This document shows positions 14,770 through 15,307 of a stretch of DNA of 15,307 nt, piece after piece. Made by a program: the position numbers and the translations under genes. Positions within the stretch are counted from its first letter, which is position 1. Each line of letters starts with the position of its first letter. The stretch is taken from positions 1 to 15,307 of the forward strand of contig JBKEAC010000007.1 of NCBI GenBank assembly GCA_047971925.1, given 5' to 3'. This stretch comes from JBKEDC01 sp047971925. Lineage in GTDB: Bacteria; Bacteroidota; Bacteroidia; Bacteroidales; Prolixibacteraceae. A model generated the notes under the pieces. That model saw only the letters and a list, made by a program, of their open reading frames with translations, ran no database searches and was not told where the DNA came from.

Positions 14770-14980
14770 CTTGCTCATCGGATTTGTGAAATGTGTCTGA
14801 AAAAATTTTTTCATGTCCATTCCCATTTTGTTTTTCGTCTGAAAAAATTTTTTCATGTCCATTCCCATTTTGTTTTTCGTCTGAAAAAATTTTTTCACGT
14901 CCATTCCCATTTTGTTTTTCGTCTGAAAAAATTTTTTCACGTCCATTCCCGTTTTGTTTTTCGTCTGAAAAAATTTTTTC
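14770..14980. repeat. 42-bp tandem repeat array with phased A6T6 palindromes
   Basis: Four complete 42-bp units (14795-14836, 14837-14878, 14879-14920, 14921-14962), a fifth partial unit from 14963, and a degenerate half unit on the left. Each unit contains the 14-bp perfect palindrome GAAAAAATTTTTTC (14799-14812, 14841-14854, 14883-14896, 14925-14938, 14967-14980), then YATGTCCATTCCC-like sequence and a TTTTGTTTTTC tail. The T6C end recurs exactly every 42 bp at six positions (14770 to 14980). Units differ by only one or two bases (CAT or CAC, CCCA or CCCG). Because 42 is a multiple of three, open frames run through on both strands, giving 14-residue repeats, but these look incidental. Confidence 0.92.
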
Positions 14981-15000
14981 TTGCTAATTGGACATTGCAA

Positions 15001-15188
15001 TTTTGGTGTAAATTGCTATCTGGAGATTACATTTTTGACGAAAAACACCTACAATCAGTTTGCCATTCGAAAAAAAAAATCAAATTTTATTGTGTTGATT
15101 TTCTGTTGGTTGAAAATTATTTTTCATTTTTCTTTCTTTTTTTTGCTCGACAAGTGTGTTTCATTTTGCGTTTTACTTCCCGTTAGGT
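15001..15188. other. AT-rich non-coding stretch after the repeat array
   Basis: A strongly AT-rich interval with an A10 run near 15070 and T-rich runs at 15120-15150. No gene, clear promoter box or RNA gene was recognised in it. Confidence 0.5.
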
Positions 15189-15307
15189 GCGTGAGCGATA
15201 GCAGCGGAAATCCTTTTAAGTGGGCTCTGTCTTTTGCCCACTTAAAAGATTGAAGCGGAAAGCGCGACGGCATGGCGATGATTTGAGGGTTGGCAAAGGC
15301 CGGCACG
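15189..15307. other. Structured GC-richer block at the window edge, class unknown
   Basis: Base composition changes sharply here. The block contains GCGTGAGCGATAGC, a strong hairpin (15213-15248) and AAGCGGAAAGCGCGACGGC, and continues past the window. It looks like a structured RNA or conserved repeat, but matches no RNA family I can name. Confidence 0.35.
15213..15248. other. Perfect 13-bp hairpin
   Basis: CTTTTAAGTGGGC (15213-15225) and GCCCACTTAAAAG (15236-15248) are exact reverse complements around a 10-nt loop; with a one-base bulge the pairing extends into AATC/GATT. No U-tract follows, so it does not look like an ordinary terminator. Confidence 0.8.

Noticed and set aside
14795..14980. 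CRISPR array
   Set aside because: The 42-bp units are directly contiguous, with no unique spacers between them and no cas genes nearby.
14749..15000. An 83-codon minus strand frame with repeated KKFFQTKNKMGMD
   Set aside because: It is the antisense reading of the same 42-bp units. The residues simply mirror A6T6, and it has no promoter or conserved domain.
14680..15186. A 168-codon + strand frame with 14-residue repeats across the tandem array
   Set aside because: It is open only because the 42-bp unit is a multiple of three. Frames are open on the other strand and in a second + frame too, the composition is poly F/K-like, and no start signal or domain is visible.
15124..15306. A 60-codon minus strand frame at the right edge
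   Set aside because: It spans the hairpin and the structured block and begins at the very edge. It is better explained by non-coding structure.
1..15307. tRNA, rRNA, tmRNA or RNase P RNA genes
   Set aside because: I looked for T-loop motifs, rRNA signatures and the conserved ends of the other RNAs on both strands and found none that fold convincingly.

Overview
The window looks like a chromosomal stretch from a member of the Bacteroidota, most likely order Bacteroidales. The support is the gene set (a DUF4494 protein, a DUF4369/TlpA-type lipoprotein, a GldB-family lipoprotein, an OmpH-like protein, RibF beside envelope genes), the near absence of Shine-Dalgarno sequences, and six TAnnTTTG boxes (the Bacteroidota -7 promoter element) 22 to 54 nt before start codons. 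No rRNA, tRNA, transposase gene, phage module or CRISPR array was found.

Layout. 1-3350: a complete type I restriction R subunit (hsdR), whose M and S partners are not in the window, ending at a hairpin shared with the convergent DUF4494 gene (3355-3945). 4114-4801: an OmpH/Skp-like protein with promoter box and intrinsic terminator. 4809-4972: a 164-bp MITE-like element ending 11 bases before a family 2 glycosyltransferase gene (4984-6186), which overlaps the end of ribF (FMN/FAD synthesis) tail to tail. 7105-7193: a divergent promoter region serving ribF and a rightward run of a TlpA-like lipoprotein, the lipid A enzyme LpxH and a FabH-like ketoacyl-ACP synthase. 10361-11982: ahcY (S-adenosylhomocysteine hydrolase) between two strong terminators. 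11988-12984: two leftward genes, a small STAS/SpoIIAA-like protein and a MarR regulator. 13049-13235: a second MITE-like copy, inverted relative to the first. 13240-14247: a GldB-family lipoprotein. 14248-15307: about 1 kb with no credible gene, holding a REP-like palindrome, a striking 42-bp tandem repeat array with A6T6 palindromes, and a structured GC-richer block that runs off the window end.

How it fits together. Most genes are housekeeping or envelope functions: outer membrane biogenesis (OmpH, LpxH, lipoproteins), acyl chain chemistry (FabH-like), glycosylation (GT2), flavin cofactors (RibF) and the methyl cycle (AhcY). The accessory signals are the restriction subunit at the left edge, the two inverted MITE-like elements bracketing an 8.1-kb block (4973-13048), and the repeat array at the right. 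No complete new multi-gene system is visible. The best candidates for something undescribed are the helically phased 42-bp A6T6 array and the MITE pair, each copy of which sits with the same end facing the start of a gene that has no visible promoter box of its own.
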